NCBI RefSeq assembly: GCF_001543895.1
Contig: NZ_JYIJ01000019.1
Coordinates: 682,001 to 746,000, forward strand
Reading direction: 5' to 3'
Source of the DNA: Carbonactinospora thermoautotrophica
GTDB lineage: Bacteria; Actinomycetota; Actinomycetes; Streptomycetales; Carbonactinosporaceae
DNA: 64,000 nucleotides
Below are positions 42,076 to 51,392 of the stretch, in pieces; the stretch's first letter is position 1; each line of letters opens with the position of its first letter. Under the pieces are notes generated by a model that worked only from the letters and a program-made list of their open reading frames with translations, was not told the DNA's origin and ran no database searches. The position numbers and the translations under genes are program-made.

Positions 42076-43197
42076 TCAGCCCTCCCCGCGCTCGGCGGTC
42101 GCGTCGACGTCAGCGGACAGGTACGCGGCGAACTGCGCGCGCTCCTCGTCCACCAACGGGTGCCCCTCGGCGTACACGTGGTCGAACAGGGACAGCGGCT
42201 CAGGATCGGGCAGGGCACGGCAGCCGTCCCGCATGTGCCGGGCCAGCCGCTCGCTCTCGGCGTCGACCTCCGCGAAGAAATCGCTGTCGGCCAGGGAGTT
42301 CTTGATCAGGAACCGCTTGTACCGCTCGATCGGGTCCTTCAGCTTCCACGCCTCCAGCTCGCTCTGCAGGCGGTACCGCGAGGGGTCGTCGGACGTGGTG
42401 TGCGCGCCCATCCGGTAGGTGAACGCCTCAATGAGTATGGGGCCGTTGCCCTCGCGCGCGTAGTCCAGCGCCTCCCGGGTCACCGCCAGGCAGGCGAGCA
42501 CGTCATTGCCGTCTACCCGCACGCCGGGGAACCCGAAGCCGGACGCCCGCCGGTACAGGGGGGCGCGGGTCTGCCGCTCCAACGGCTCGGAGATCGCCCA
42601 CTGGTTGTTCTGGCAGAAGAACACCACCGGGGCGTTGTAGACGCCGGCGAAGTTGAACGCCTCGTTGACGTCGCCCTGGCTGGTCGCGCCGTCGCCGAAG
42701 AAGGCGAGCACGGCCGCGCCGGAGCCGTCGCGCTGCATCCCCATCGCGTATCCGACGGCGTGCAGCGTCTGGGCGCCGATCACGATCGTGTACAGGTGGA
42801 AGTTGTGCTCGTTCGGGTCCCAGCCGCCGTGGTTGACGCCCCGGAACAACCCGAGCAGATTCAGCGGGTCCACGTCGCGGCACCAGGCGACACCGTGCTC
42901 GCGGTAGGTGGGGAAGGCGTAGTCGTTCGGCCCCATCGCCCGGCCGGCGCCCACCTGGGCGGCCTCCTGGCCGAGCAACGAGGCCCAGATGCCCAGCTCG
43001 CCCTGCCGTTGCAGGGCCACGGCCTCCGCGTCGACCCGACGCACGAGCACCAGGTCGCGGTACAGCCCGCGATACTCCTGCGGGCTCAGCTCGATCGAGT
43101 ACTCCGGGTGCTCGACCCGCTCGCCCTCGGGGGTGAGCAGTTGGACGAGCTCCGGACCGGGGGAGGTGCCGGGAGAGCTGTCGACGATCACGTGCAC
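42076..43197 (-). CDS. bkdA: Branched-chain 2-oxoacid dehydrogenase E1 alpha subunit
   Basis: A 373-residue E1 alpha subunit that binds thiamine diphosphate and decarboxylates branched 2-oxoacids. The ThDP motif is seen as AFFGDGATSQGDVNEAFNFAGVYNAPVV split over about residues 165-195, with RASGFGFPGVRVDGNDVLA and AFTYRMGAHTTSDDPSRYR. The start is GTG; GTG codons at residues 1 and 3 are both possible. It is the first gene of bkdABC. The Lrp-type regulator BkdR often found divergent from this operon is not present; about 670 gene-free bases lie upstream. Confidence 0.94.
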   Translation of the reverse strand: MHVIVDSSPGTSPGPELVQLLTPEGERVEHPEYSIELSPQEYRGLYRDLVLVRRVDAEAVALQRQGELGIWASLLGQEAAQVGAGRAMGPNDYAFPTYREHGVAWCRDVDPLNLLGLFRGVNHGGWDPNEHNFHLYTIVIGAQTLHAVGYAMGMQRDGSGAAVLAFFGDGATSQGDVNEAFNFAGVYNAPVVFFCQNNQWAISEPLERQTRAPLYRRASGFGFPGVRVDGNDVLACLAVTREALDYAREGNGPILIEAFTYRMGAHTTSDDPSRYRLQSELEAWKLKDPIERYKRFLIKNSLADSDFFAEVDAESERLARHMRDGCRALPDPEPLSLFDHVYAEGHPLVDEERAQFAAYLSADVDATAERGEG

Positions 43198-43870
43198 TCC
43201 TTGTCGCTTCCGCGGCCGACGGGTTCACCGGGGCCGGCTCGGCTATGCCACGGCTCATGAGCGCTGAGGGTGGGCGCTGAGCGCACGGCACGGATGGTTG
43301 GACGGGTCACCGAAGTACGCGTGACCCCGCGCACAACCATGCATGCCGCAACGTTACCCAGCATGGGCGGGCACGCGAAGAGCATCGCCGGATCCTCCAC
43401 CGGCCGGGCCCTGGAAACCGTCACCGAACAGTTGACCGACGTCGTGATCATCTCCGATCGCGCGCTGGTCGCACCACCGCGTGTCGCTCCGCTGGGTGCC
43501 TCATCACTCGGCCGCACCACGCGCGGCGTCTCACCGTACGCAACCGGCGCGTGCTCCTGGTAGGCGGGGCGTTCGAATGAGGGATCTCGTTCGGCGCGGC
43601 CGCTGTCGGCGGCGCTGTCGGCCCCGGCGTCGCCGAGCCGTCGGCCACGCCGCCGTAGACGCCGGCCGGGTACGGAAAGCGAACCCGGACTCCCGATCAT
43701 CCGACCTCAGCACGACCCCATGCTCCATCGAAAGTCTTAATCTTTCCGGGCGAAAGCGGATCTAGTCATTGAATTCGACATGATCAACGAGACCCCCGCG
43801 AGCTGGGTCGACTACCGTGCAGCCGTCCGAGATCCGCTGCCCGCGCCCGGCCGTACTACGGGGTAGGACC
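43198..43870. other. Gene-free region upstream of bkdA and the MFS gene
   Basis: Open frames of up to 170 codons occur on both strands but have low-complexity Arg/Ala composition and no ribosome sites or recognisable domains. Promoters for bkdABC (minus) and the MFS transporter (plus; AT-richer stretch at 43730-43790) are expected here. Confidence 0.5.
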
Positions 43871-45154
43871 ATGCGAGACCTGTGGCGCCGTCGGGACTTC
43901 CAGCTCCTGATGGCGGGGCAGAGCCTGTCCATGTTCGCCGACACGGCGCTGCTCCTCGTGCTGGGCATGTGGGCCAAGCAGCTCACCGGGAGCACCGCGG
44001 CCGCGGGGGGCATCCTGCTCGCGGGCACGCTGCCGCAGCTGTTCGCCCCGCTCGGCGGCATGCTCATCGACCGGGTGCGCCGCCGCCGGCTCATGATCGC
44101 CACCAGCCTGGGCTCGGCCGGCGTCGTGCTCAGCCTGCTGTACGTCAGCCGGCCTGCCGACCTGTGGCTGTGCTACGTGGTCGCGTTCCTGTACGGGGCG
44201 TCGCTGATCATCCTGCAGTCCGCCCGGCTGGGGCTGCTGAACACGATGCTGCCGCCCGACCAGCTCGGCCCGGCCAACGCGTTCCTGCGCACGTCACGGG
44301 AGGCGCTGCGGCTGTGCGGGCCGATCGTCGGCGCGGGCCTGTTCGCCGCTTTCGGCGGCCACGCGGTCGCGGTGATCGACGCGGCGGCGTTCCTCGGCGC
44401 GGCGCTGGTCCTGATGCGGCTGCGGGTCAGGGAGCCCAGGCCTCGGCGCGCCGAGCGCCACTGGGTGGCCGAGGCTACCGCGGGCCTGCGACACCTGTGG
44501 GCCGTGGACACGCTGCGCGAGCTGGGGACCATCGCCGTGATCGTGCTGCTGGTCTTCGGCTGCTACGAGACCGTGTTCATCGAGGTCGTCGACGAGGGCC
44601 TGCACAAGCCCGTCACGTACCTCGGCGTGCTCAGCACCGCGCAGGGCATCGGCGCGGTCATCGGCGGGCTGTCCGCGGGCTGGGCCATCCGCCGGATCGG
44701 CGAGCTGCGGCTGATCGCAATCGGTTTCTCGCTGGCCGGCACCGGTGTGCTGCTGTGCTGCAGCGACTCCGTACCCGTCGTGCTCGCCGGCTGCGCGGTC
44801 GCCGGCGCGGGCCTGCCGCTGTGCCTCATCGGCATGGACACCACGCTCCAACTGCGCACCCCGCCGGAGCTCCAGGGCCGAGTCGGCACGGCGCTCGAGG
44901 TCGTCACCGGCGTGCCGTTCGCCACGTCGATGGCGATCGGCGCCTCCGTCATCGGGTTCGTCGACCACCGCCTGATGCTCGGCGTGATGGGCGGGGTGAC
45001 GCTGCTCGCCGGCGGGTACGGCATGGTCCGCCTCGGCCGCTCCGCGCCGCCGACGCTCGCCGCCGAGGATGCCCTCGGGGACCCCGCCGCGCCCGGGCCG
45101 ACGGAGGAGCCGGCCCAAGCGAGGCGCGAGCAGCCGCGCCCGGCCGCGTGGTGA
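43871..45154 (+). CDS. MFS transporter
   Basis: A 427-residue major facilitator superfamily transporter of the MefA/enterobactin-exporter-like group, with about 12 hydrophobic spans. Recognisable parts are MRDLWRRRDFQLLMAGQSLS at the N-terminus, the loop 2-3 motif GGMLIDRVRRRRLM, LLNTMLPPDQLGPANAFLRT and the equivalent motif in the second half (GGLSAGWAIRRIGELRLI). Likely a drug or metabolite exporter driven by proton motive force. The ATG at 43871 after GGTAGGA is preferred over an upstream ATG. It is followed by an acyltransferase gene on the same strand, 79 bases away. Confidence 0.9.
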   Translation: MRDLWRRRDFQLLMAGQSLSMFADTALLLVLGMWAKQLTGSTAAAGGILLAGTLPQLFAPLGGMLIDRVRRRRLMIATSLGSAGVVLSLLYVSRPADLWLCYVVAFLYGASLIILQSARLGLLNTMLPPDQLGPANAFLRTSREALRLCGPIVGAGLFAAFGGHAVAVIDAAAFLGAALVLMRLRVREPRPRRAERHWVAEATAGLRHLWAVDTLRELGTIAVIVLLVFGCYETVFIEVVDEGLHKPVTYLGVLSTAQGIGAVIGGLSAGWAIRRIGELRLIAIGFSLAGTGVLLCCSDSVPVVLAGCAVAGAGLPLCLIGMDTTLQLRTPPELQGRVGTALEVVTGVPFATSMAIGASVIGFVDHRLMLGVMGGVTLLAGGYGMVRLGRSAPPTLAAEDALGDPAAPGPTEEPAQARREQPRPAAW

Positions 45155-45233
45155 GCCCACCTCGCGTTCGCAACGTAGGATCGGCCGAATTGAGAACCTG
45201 ACAGCCGAGTAGCGTGACGCAGGGGGCGACCTG

Positions 45234-46391
45234 GTGCCGGAACCGACAGCCGGGCGGCTGCCCTCGCTGACCGGAATGCGCTGGGCAGCCGCTCTGCTCG
45301 TGTTCGGCCTGCACGCCTACTCGTTCCTGGACCTCGCCGTCCCCCACCACCGGCAGGTCGCGAAGTTCCTGTGCGACGGCGGTGACCTGGGCGTGTCGTT
45401 CTTCTTCGTGCTGTCCGGGTTCGTGCTCGCCTGGTCGGCCCGCCCGGGTGACCCGGCCCGCCGGTTCTGGCGGCGCCGGTTCGCCCGCATCTACCCCAGC
45501 CACCTGGTCGCCCTGCTGTTCGCGCTCGGCTGCCTGCTGGTGACCGACCGGCTCGCACAGGTCAGCACGGAGCGGTTGCTCACCGGCGCGCTGCTGGTGC
45601 AGGCCTGGTCCCGGGACCCGCACACGTACCTGGGGATCAACCCGGTCACCTGGTCGTTGTCCTGCGAGGCGACGTTCTACCTGTGCTTCCCCGCGCTGTA
45701 CGCGCTACTGCGCCGGGCCGGGACCGAGCGGCTGCGGCTGGCGGCGGTGGCGCTGGTCGCGCTGGTGTGGCTGTTCCCGGTGCTGGCGTCGGTGGTCGCC
45801 CCAGGGTCCGAGCACTGGATGGTGTACGTCTGGCCGCTGACCCGGCTCGCCGAGTTCGTCCTCGGCATCGTGCTCGCCCTGCTGGTCCGCGCCGGGGCGT
45901 GGCGCGGCCCCGGGCTGGCGCTCGCGACCGCGGGGTACGTCGCCAGTTACCTCACCGCCGCCTGGCTGCCCGCGGAGTTCCGCGACACCTCCGGCACGAT
46001 CGTCGCCGTCGCCCTGCTCATCCCCGCCGGGGCGATGGCCGACCTGCGCGGCACCCGGTCGTTCTGGCGGCACCCGTACCTGGTCCGTCTCGGCGAGGTG
46101 TCGTTCGCCTTCTACCTGGTGCACTACATGACGATCGACACCGCCGACGTGCTGCTCGGCCGGGAACGCGCCTGGCCCACCCCGCAGGCGGTCGCGGTGG
46201 CCGGCGCGCTGCTGCTGCTGTCGTGCGTGCTGGCGGCGCTGCTCCACCGGTACGTGGAGCTGCCGGGCGTGCGGCTGCTGTCCGGGTCGCGCCGCCCGGC
46301 CCCGGTGCCCCGGGTGATTCCCGCCGCGTCGGGTGCGCCGGCCGCCGGTACGACCCGCGCACCCGACGCTCCGGCGCCGCGCGGCGGCTAG
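45234..46391 (+). CDS. Membrane acyltransferase family 3 protein
   Basis: A 385-residue integral-membrane O-acyltransferase (OafA/NodX type) with about ten spans. Conserved parts are [20 protein letters not shown] with the catalytic His (about residue 27), [35 protein letters not shown] and [17 protein letters not shown]. It probably acylates a surface sugar or a secreted natural product. GTG start at 45234. Its stop overlaps the convergent aminotransferase gene by four bases (ctag), so the two genes are packed tail to tail. Confidence 0.9.
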   Translation: MPEPTAGRLPSLTGMRWAAALLVFGLHAYSFLDLAVPHHRQVAKFLCDGGDLGVSFFFVLSGFVLAWSARPGDPARRFWRRRFARIYPSHLVALLFALGCLLVTDRLAQVSTERLLTGALLVQAWSRDPHTYLGINPVTWSLSCEATFYLCFPALYALLRRAGTERLRLAAVALVALVWLFPVLASVVAPGSEHWMVYVWPLTRLAEFVLGIVLALLVRAGAWRGPGLALATAGYVASYLTAAWLPAEFRDTSGTIVAVALLIPAGAMADLRGTRSFWRHPYLVRLGEVSFAFYLVHYMTIDTADVLLGRERAWPTPQAVAVAGALLLLSCVLAALLHRYVELPGVRLLSGSRRPAPVPRVIPAASGAPAAGTTRAPDAPAPRGG

Positions 46392-47467
46392 CCGCGCGGC
46401 CGGAACTCGGCCGCGACCCGCAGGAAGACGTCGTTCGCCTCGGGTTCGCCGACCGTGACGCGGGCGCCCTCGCCGGCGAAGGGGCGGACGGTCACGCCGG
46501 CCTCCTCGCAGGCCCGGGCGAACGCCGCGGTGTCCTCGCCCAGGCGCAGCCAGACGAAGTTGGCCTCGGTGGGCGGCACCGGCCAGCCCTGCTCCAGCAG
46601 CGCGCCGCGCACCCGCTCACGCTCCTTGACCAGGGCCTCGACGCGCTCCAGCAACTCGTCCTCGGCGTCCAGGGAGGCGACCGCCGCGGCCTGGGCGACG
46701 GCGTTCACCCCGAACGGGACCGCGGTCTTGCGCAGCGCCACGGCCACCGGCTCGTGCGCGACCGCGTACCCGACACGCAGCCCGGCCAGGCCGTACGCCT
46801 TGGAGAACGTCCGCAGCACGCACACGTTGGGCCGGTCGCGGTACAGGTCGAGCCCGTCCGGCACCTCGGGGTCGCGCACGAACTCCCGGTACGCCTCGTC
46901 GAGCACGACCAGCACGTCCGCCGGCACCCGGTCCAGGAAGCGCTCCAGCTCGGCACGCCGGACCACGGTGCCGGTGGGGTTGTTCGGGTTGCAGACGAAG
47001 ATCAGCCGGGTCCGGTCGGTGACGGCGTCCGCCATCGCCTCCAGGTCATGGGTCTCGTCGCGCAGCGGGACGCGGACCGAGGCGGCCCCGGCGATCTGGA
47101 CGATGATCGGATACGCCTCGAACGAGCGCCAGGCGTAGATCACCTCGTCGCCCTCGCCGGCCGTGGCCTGTACGATCTGCTGGCACACGCCGACCGATCC
47201 GGTACCGGTGGCCACGTGCTCGACGGGTACGCCGAGCTTGGCGGCGATCGCCTCGGCGACCCCGGTCGCGAACATGTCGGGGTACCGGTTGATCTGCTGC
47301 GCCGCCTGCTCGATCACGCCGAGGACGCTGGGCAGCGGCGGGTACGGGTTCTCGTTGGACGCGAGCTTGTACGCCCGGACGCCCTCACGCGCGGCCGGTG
47401 CGCGGCCAGGCACGTACGCGGGGATGTCGTCCAGGACGGCACGGAGCCGAGGGCCTGTCGTGGTCAT
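46388..47467 (-). CDS. HisC-like aminotransferase (histidinol-phosphate or phenylalanine aminotransferase)
   Basis: A 359-residue PLP-dependent class II aminotransferase. Motifs are [20 protein letters not shown], the phosphate-site region [44 protein letters not shown], the PLP-Lys in [20 protein letters not shown] (about 220) and the C-terminal Arg in [11 protein letters not shown]. Actinobacteria often carry a second HisC-type copy (HisC2/Pat) preferring phenylalanine; the absence of other his genes here suggests this is that type. ATG 47465-47467. Confidence 0.88.
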   Translation of the reverse strand: MTTTGPRLRAVLDDIPAYVPGRAPAAREGVRAYKLASNENPYPPLPSVLGVIEQAAQQINRYPDMFATGVAEAIAAKLGVPVEHVATGTGSVGVCQQIVQATAGEGDEVIYAWRSFEAYPIIVQIAGAASVRVPLRDETHDLEAMADAVTDRTRLIFVCNPNNPTGTVVRRAELERFLDRVPADVLVVLDEAYREFVRDPEVPDGLDLYRDRPNVCVLRTFSKAYGLAGLRVGYAVAHEPVAVALRKTAVPFGVNAVAQAAAVASLDAEDELLERVEALVKERERVRGALLEQGWPVPPTEANFVWLRLGEDTAAFARACEEAGVTVRPFAGEGARVTVGEPEANDVFLRVAAEFRPRG

Positions 47468-47696
47468 GCTGTCACCTTAAGCGGCCGGGCGCGCCGGATC
47501 GAGCATCGTCTCGCCCGAACGGTCGGTCGGCCAGCCGCCTCCGTCCCCCGGTCCCCCAAGGTCCCTTCGACACCGTTGCCTTACGGCACCTTTGTCAAGA
47601 GGCCACAAGGGACCCGGACCCGCGCAACGACGCGGCGGGCGGTGACCGTCGGTGGTGCGGTCCACACTGTGCGCACAGCCTGACGGGGAGTACGGC

Positions 47697-49145
47697 ATGG
47701 AGGGTGACGGCTTCCGCCGCGAGATGCTCGATCCGGCGGTCATCTCACTACCGCTGCAGGGCCGGCTGCGGGACGGTACCGACCTGCACGACGTCCTCAT
47801 CGACCTGCACTTCGCCTACCGGGGCGGGCCGGACGCCGCCCAGGCGCGGGTCCGCGAGCTGATCGAGACCGCGATCCGCGACGTCGGCTCCGACGCGCCG
47901 CAGGGCGTGGACGACGCCAAGACGCTGCCCGGCGGACAGTACGTGGTGGCGCGGCTGGAGTCCCGGGTGATCCGCGCGATCATCCGCCTGGACCGCGAGG
48001 CCGGCCAAGGCCGGGCGGGCGAGCAGGCGATCCACCGGATCTGGCCGGACTTCCAGGTGCGCCCGCTGCTGCACAGCTCGGCCGCCACGATCAAGGCGAC
48101 CGCCGCGCACGCCGCGTTCGCCGCCCTGGGGGACGGCATCGTCTGGGCGGTACTCGACTCCGGCATCGCGGGCGACCACCCGCACTTCGCCAAGCACCGG
48201 AACCTGGAACTGCCGCCGCCGCTGGAGCACCAGGACCTCACCGGCGGCGGCTCCCCGCTCACCGACGAGTACGGGCACGGCACCCACGTGGCCGGCATCA
48301 TCGCGGGCGCGCTGACCGGCACGCCGGACCGGCCGATCCGGGCGGCCCGCCGGTCCCGGGACGAGCACGGCGAGATCCGGTACGACCCGGTGAACGTCGA
48401 GACGCTGACCGGGGTAGCGCCCAAGTGCAAGCTGGTCAGCTACAAGGTGCTGGACGAGAACGGCAGCGGGTTGTCCAGCACGATCATCGCCGCGCTCCAG
48501 GAGATCCACCGGATCAACGACTTCGGCCGGGACCTCAAGATCCACGGGGTGAACCTCTCGGTCGGATACCCGTTCGACCCCGAATGGTTCGCCTGCGGCC
48601 AGAGCCCGCTGTGCCTGGAGGTGAACCGGCTGGTGAAGTCCGGCGTCATGGTCGTCGCCGCGGCCGGCAACACCGGGTACGTGTGGAACCAGGACCACCG
48701 GGGCGGCGCGGTCGCCGCCGGAGCCGACCTCACCATCAACGACCCGGGCAACGCGGAGGCCGCGATCACGGTCGGCTCCACGCACCGGGACATGCCGCAC
48801 ACGTACGGCGTCTCGTACTTCTCCTCCAAGGGCCCGACCGGCGACGGGCGGCTCAAGCCCGACCTGGTCGCCCCCGGCGAGCGGATCCTCTCCTGCGCGG
48901 CCGGCAAGCTGCGCGCCGGGGACGGCGCGGGCGCGTGGGAGTACCTGGAGGACAGCGGCACCAGCATGGCGGCGCCACACGTGTCCGGGGCGATCGCCGC
49001 GTTCCTGTCCATCAAGCGCGAGTTCATCGGCCAGCCGGAGAAGGTGAAGGAGATCTTCCTCTCCGCCGCGGTCGACCTGGGCCGGGTCAAGGAGTTCCAG
49101 GGCCACGGCCTGCTGGACCTGATGAAGGCCATCCAGTCCTGCTGA
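47697..49145 (+). CDS. S8-family serine peptidase (subtilisin-like, apparently cytosolic)
   Basis: A 482-residue subtilase. The catalytic triad is Asp in VWAVLDSGIAGDHPHF (about 153), His in EYGHGTHVAGIIAGAL (about 195) and Ser in EDSGTSMAAPHVSGAI (about 422), with the oxyanion Asn region VMVVAAAGNTGYVW. About 140 residues with no signal peptide precede the catalytic domain, so it looks intracellular; insertions around RAARRSRDEHGEIRYDPVNV are unusual. ATG 47697 follows ACGGGGAG. The alpha/beta hydrolase gene starts 39 bases after the stop, so these form a two-gene operon. It may cleave a specific partner protein rather than act as a general protease; inference. Confidence 0.88.
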   Translation: MEGDGFRREMLDPAVISLPLQGRLRDGTDLHDVLIDLHFAYRGGPDAAQARVRELIETAIRDVGSDAPQGVDDAKTLPGGQYVVARLESRVIRAIIRLDREAGQGRAGEQAIHRIWPDFQVRPLLHSSAATIKATAAHAAFAALGDGIVWAVLDSGIAGDHPHFAKHRNLELPPPLEHQDLTGGGSPLTDEYGHGTHVAGIIAGALTGTPDRPIRAARRSRDEHGEIRYDPVNVETLTGVAPKCKLVSYKVLDENGSGLSSTIIAALQEIHRINDFGRDLKIHGVNLSVGYPFDPEWFACGQSPLCLEVNRLVKSGVMVVAAAGNTGYVWNQDHRGGAVAAGADLTINDPGNAEAAITVGSTHRDMPHTYGVSYFSSKGPTGDGRLKPDLVAPGERILSCAAGKLRAGDGAGAWEYLEDSGTSMAAPHVSGAIAAFLSIKREFIGQPEKVKEIFLSAAVDLGRVKEFQGHGLLDLMKAIQSC

Positions 49146-49184
49146 ACCCGACCGGCACGAGCCGGCCCACTGAGGGGGCGCACC

Positions 49185-50495
49185 ATGAACCTGTCCGGGT
49201 ACCCGTACACCGACATCCGTTTCGACCGGGAAGGCCGCGTCGTCGACCGGAAAGAGGTCGCCGCGGCGCTGGCCCTGGCCGGCAGCGGGATCACCGACCT
49301 GGTCGTGCTGTCGCACGGCTGGAACAACGACATCGCCGAGGCGCGCGAGGGGTACACCGAGCTGGTCGCGAGCATGCGCGCGGTGCACGACCGGGTGCCG
49401 GGCCTGGCCGGGCGCTCGATCGGCCTGGTCGGCGTGTTGTGGCCGTCGAAGAAGTTCGCCGAACACGACCTCATCCCCGGCGGCGCGGCCAGCCTGGGTG
49501 TCGGCGCGGACGCGGACGCGGTCCGCGCGCAACTCGCCGAGCTGTGCGAGCTTTGGCCGGATGCGCTCGCCCAGGCCGCGGGCCTGGTGGACCGGCTGCC
49601 CGACTCGCCGGAAGCCCAGCGGAGGTTCGTCGAGCTGGTGCGCTCGGCCCTGCCGCCGGACGCGGCCGAGGAGCAGGACGCCACCGACCAGCTCCTCACC
49701 CTGGACGGCGCCGAGCTGCTGCGCCGGCTCTCGGTCCCGGTCGCCGTACCACCACCGGGTGGCCTCGGCGCGGCCGGCGACCCACGCGGCAGCGCGGCCG
49801 GCAGAGCGTGGGCCGGGCCGGGCACCGCGCCGGGCGGGGCGGCCGGGCTGCTCGCACCCCCCGGCATCTTCGGCGCCGCCCGCAACCTGCTCAACCTGGT
49901 CACCTACTACGAGATGAAGGCCCGCGCCGGGACCGTCGGGCAGCGGGGGCTCGCGCCGCTGCTCGGCCAGGTCCTCGGCCGCGCCGCCACGCCGCGCGTC
50001 CACCTGGCCGGGCACAGCTTCGGCGCCCGCCTGGTCACCGCCGCCGCCACCCAACGGCCGGCCCGGCCGCTCGGCACGCTCACCCTGCTCCAGGCCGCGT
50101 TCTCCCACTACGGGTTCGCCGACGACTGGGAGCCGGGCAAGGACGGCCTCTTCCGCGGCCTGGTCACCGGCCGCCACGTCGCCGGCCCGGTCCTCATCAC
50201 GCACACCGCCAACGACAAGGCCGTGGGCATCGCGTACGCGCTCGCGTCCCGCATCGCCGGCCAGGTCGCCGCCGCCGTCGGCGACGCGGGCGACAAGTAC
50301 GGCGCGCTGGGCCGCAACGGCGCGCAGAAGACCCCGGAAGCCCGGTTCGGACGCTTGCAGGAGGTCGGCGCGGCCTACTCCTGGCAGCCCGGCCGGCTGC
50401 ACAACCTGCTGGCCGACGCCTACATCCGCTCGCACTCCGACTACAAGGGCCGACAGGTCGCGTACGCCCTGCTCCACGCGGTCGCCAGCACCTGA
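49185..50495 (+). CDS. Alpha/beta-hydrolase-fold protein paired with the S8 peptidase
   Basis: A 436-residue serine hydrolase. An early strand LVVLSHGWNNDIAEAREGY resembles the oxyanion region of lipases, the nucleophile elbow is VHLAGHSFGARLVTAAA (Ser at about 278), and a later THTANDKAVGIAYALA may hold the acidic residue; the catalytic His is probably in the C-terminal region. The middle (about 150-240) is a low-complexity Gly/Ala/Pro insertion. There is no signal peptide. GGGGG precedes the ATG by 9 bases. Co-transcribed with the S8 peptidase, a pairing I do not recognise as a named system. Confidence 0.8.
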   Translation: MNLSGYPYTDIRFDREGRVVDRKEVAAALALAGSGITDLVVLSHGWNNDIAEAREGYTELVASMRAVHDRVPGLAGRSIGLVGVLWPSKKFAEHDLIPGGAASLGVGADADAVRAQLAELCELWPDALAQAAGLVDRLPDSPEAQRRFVELVRSALPPDAAEEQDATDQLLTLDGAELLRRLSVPVAVPPPGGLGAAGDPRGSAAGRAWAGPGTAPGGAAGLLAPPGIFGAARNLLNLVTYYEMKARAGTVGQRGLAPLLGQVLGRAATPRVHLAGHSFGARLVTAAATQRPARPLGTLTLLQAAFSHYGFADDWEPGKDGLFRGLVTGRHVAGPVLITHTANDKAVGIAYALASRIAGQVAAAVGDAGDKYGALGRNGAQKTPEARFGRLQEVGAAYSWQPGRLHNLLADAYIRSHSDYKGRQVAYALLHAVAST

Positions 50496-50907
50496 CTCCC
50501 GCCTCCACCTTGTGCCGGATACCGTTCCGGCCTCGTCTGCCGAATCCCCCGCAGGCGGGAACGCAGGGCGTCCAGCTCACCGGGATCGACCTGGAAAGTT
50601 GGCATCCGGGCTCCGGTTGGTCGAAGGACTTGCGTAAGCGATGACACGCCTACCCGCCTTCACGACATCCGGAATCGCCGACCACAGAAACCGGATCAGT
50701 CTTGACGTACCCGCCCCGGGCCGGCATGATCACGCCAGCCGTTGATCCCCCGATGCGGCAGTCAACCGGTGTCCTGCCGTCCCTCCCGAACTCCGAGGGA
50801 CGGCGGGACACCGGCGCGCGTGCAAAACCTCACCGGCCACGCCGCCCCGGCTGTCATCCACGGCGGATCCTCAGCGCTCAGCACCGGCCGCGATCCTCAA
50901 CCGTCGT
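50496..50907. other. Gene-free stretch with a possible gene fragment
   Basis: No complete gene is seen. On the minus strand a short frame from the ATG at 50603-50605 begins MPTFQVDPGELDALRSRLRG, similar in style to the helical N-terminus of WXG100/type VII effector proteins, but soon becomes unstructured and runs into the hydrolase gene. It could be a remnant of the neighbouring type VII-associated operon. Confidence 0.35.
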
Positions 50908-51351
50908 TCACCGCTGGATCCACTCCTCCTCCGGCACCGGCCGCGGCCCGTACTTCGCCTCCAACGCGGCCCTGTCCTCCTTGAACGGATCAAAATATCG
51001 GATTTCCCCTCGATGTTTGTCAGCCGCGTCCACGATGCCAATCCTGATCGATTTGAGGGGGCTGATCCGGCTCTGCCAGAACAATCGAACCGCGGCATCG
51101 ATGACCGGCTCGAAATCCCGACCCGGCTTCACGGCGATGTTCGCACTCGCCGCACCAGGCGCAGTGATGTAGTTGGAGTAGTCAACCTCGGCCCGGACCA
51201 CGTCCGGACGCCGCGCCAACTCCGCCTGCACCTGCGCGGCGGCGGCCTCGTTACGCCGCATCGCCGCCCGCCGCTCCTCCCCCGACATGCATCCGGACAG
51301 AATCAGGGACAGCACCACACTCAAAACCACGCCCCGAACCAGACGAACCAC
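50908..51351 (-). CDS. Putative lipoprotein
   Basis: A 147-residue lipoprotein precursor. The N-terminus MVRLVRGVVLSVVLSLILSGC is a signal peptide with lipobox LSGC (Cys at about 21). The mature part has a helix (EERRAAMRRNEAAAAQVQAE) and an alpha/beta section with VDYSNYITAPGAASANIAVK and IRIGIVDAADKHRGEIRYFD. I recognise no family. The GTG at 51349-51351 is chosen because GGAGG lies 9 bases before and it starts the signal peptide directly; a GTG overlapping the upstream stop would add 15 residues. It is the last gene of the type VII-associated operon. Confidence 0.75.
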   Translation of the reverse strand: MVRLVRGVVLSVVLSLILSGCMSGEERRAAMRRNEAAAAQVQAELARRPDVVRAEVDYSNYITAPGAASANIAVKPGRDFEPVIDAAVRLFWQSRISPLKSIRIGIVDAADKHRGEIRYFDPFKEDRAALEAKYGPRPVPEEEWIQR

Positions 51352-51392
51352 CGCGTGCCCGCCTCCCTCACCGCGCACGCCACCGACCTCCC

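Noticed and set aside
43198-43870. bkdR regulator gene upstream of bkdABC
   Set aside because: No Lrp/AsnC-type or other helix-turn-helix sequence appears in any frame of this gap.
47748-50477. 909-codon minus-strand frame opposite the S8 peptidase and hydrolase genes
   Set aside because: Shadow frame caused by high GC; the plus-strand frames contain the catalytic motifs.
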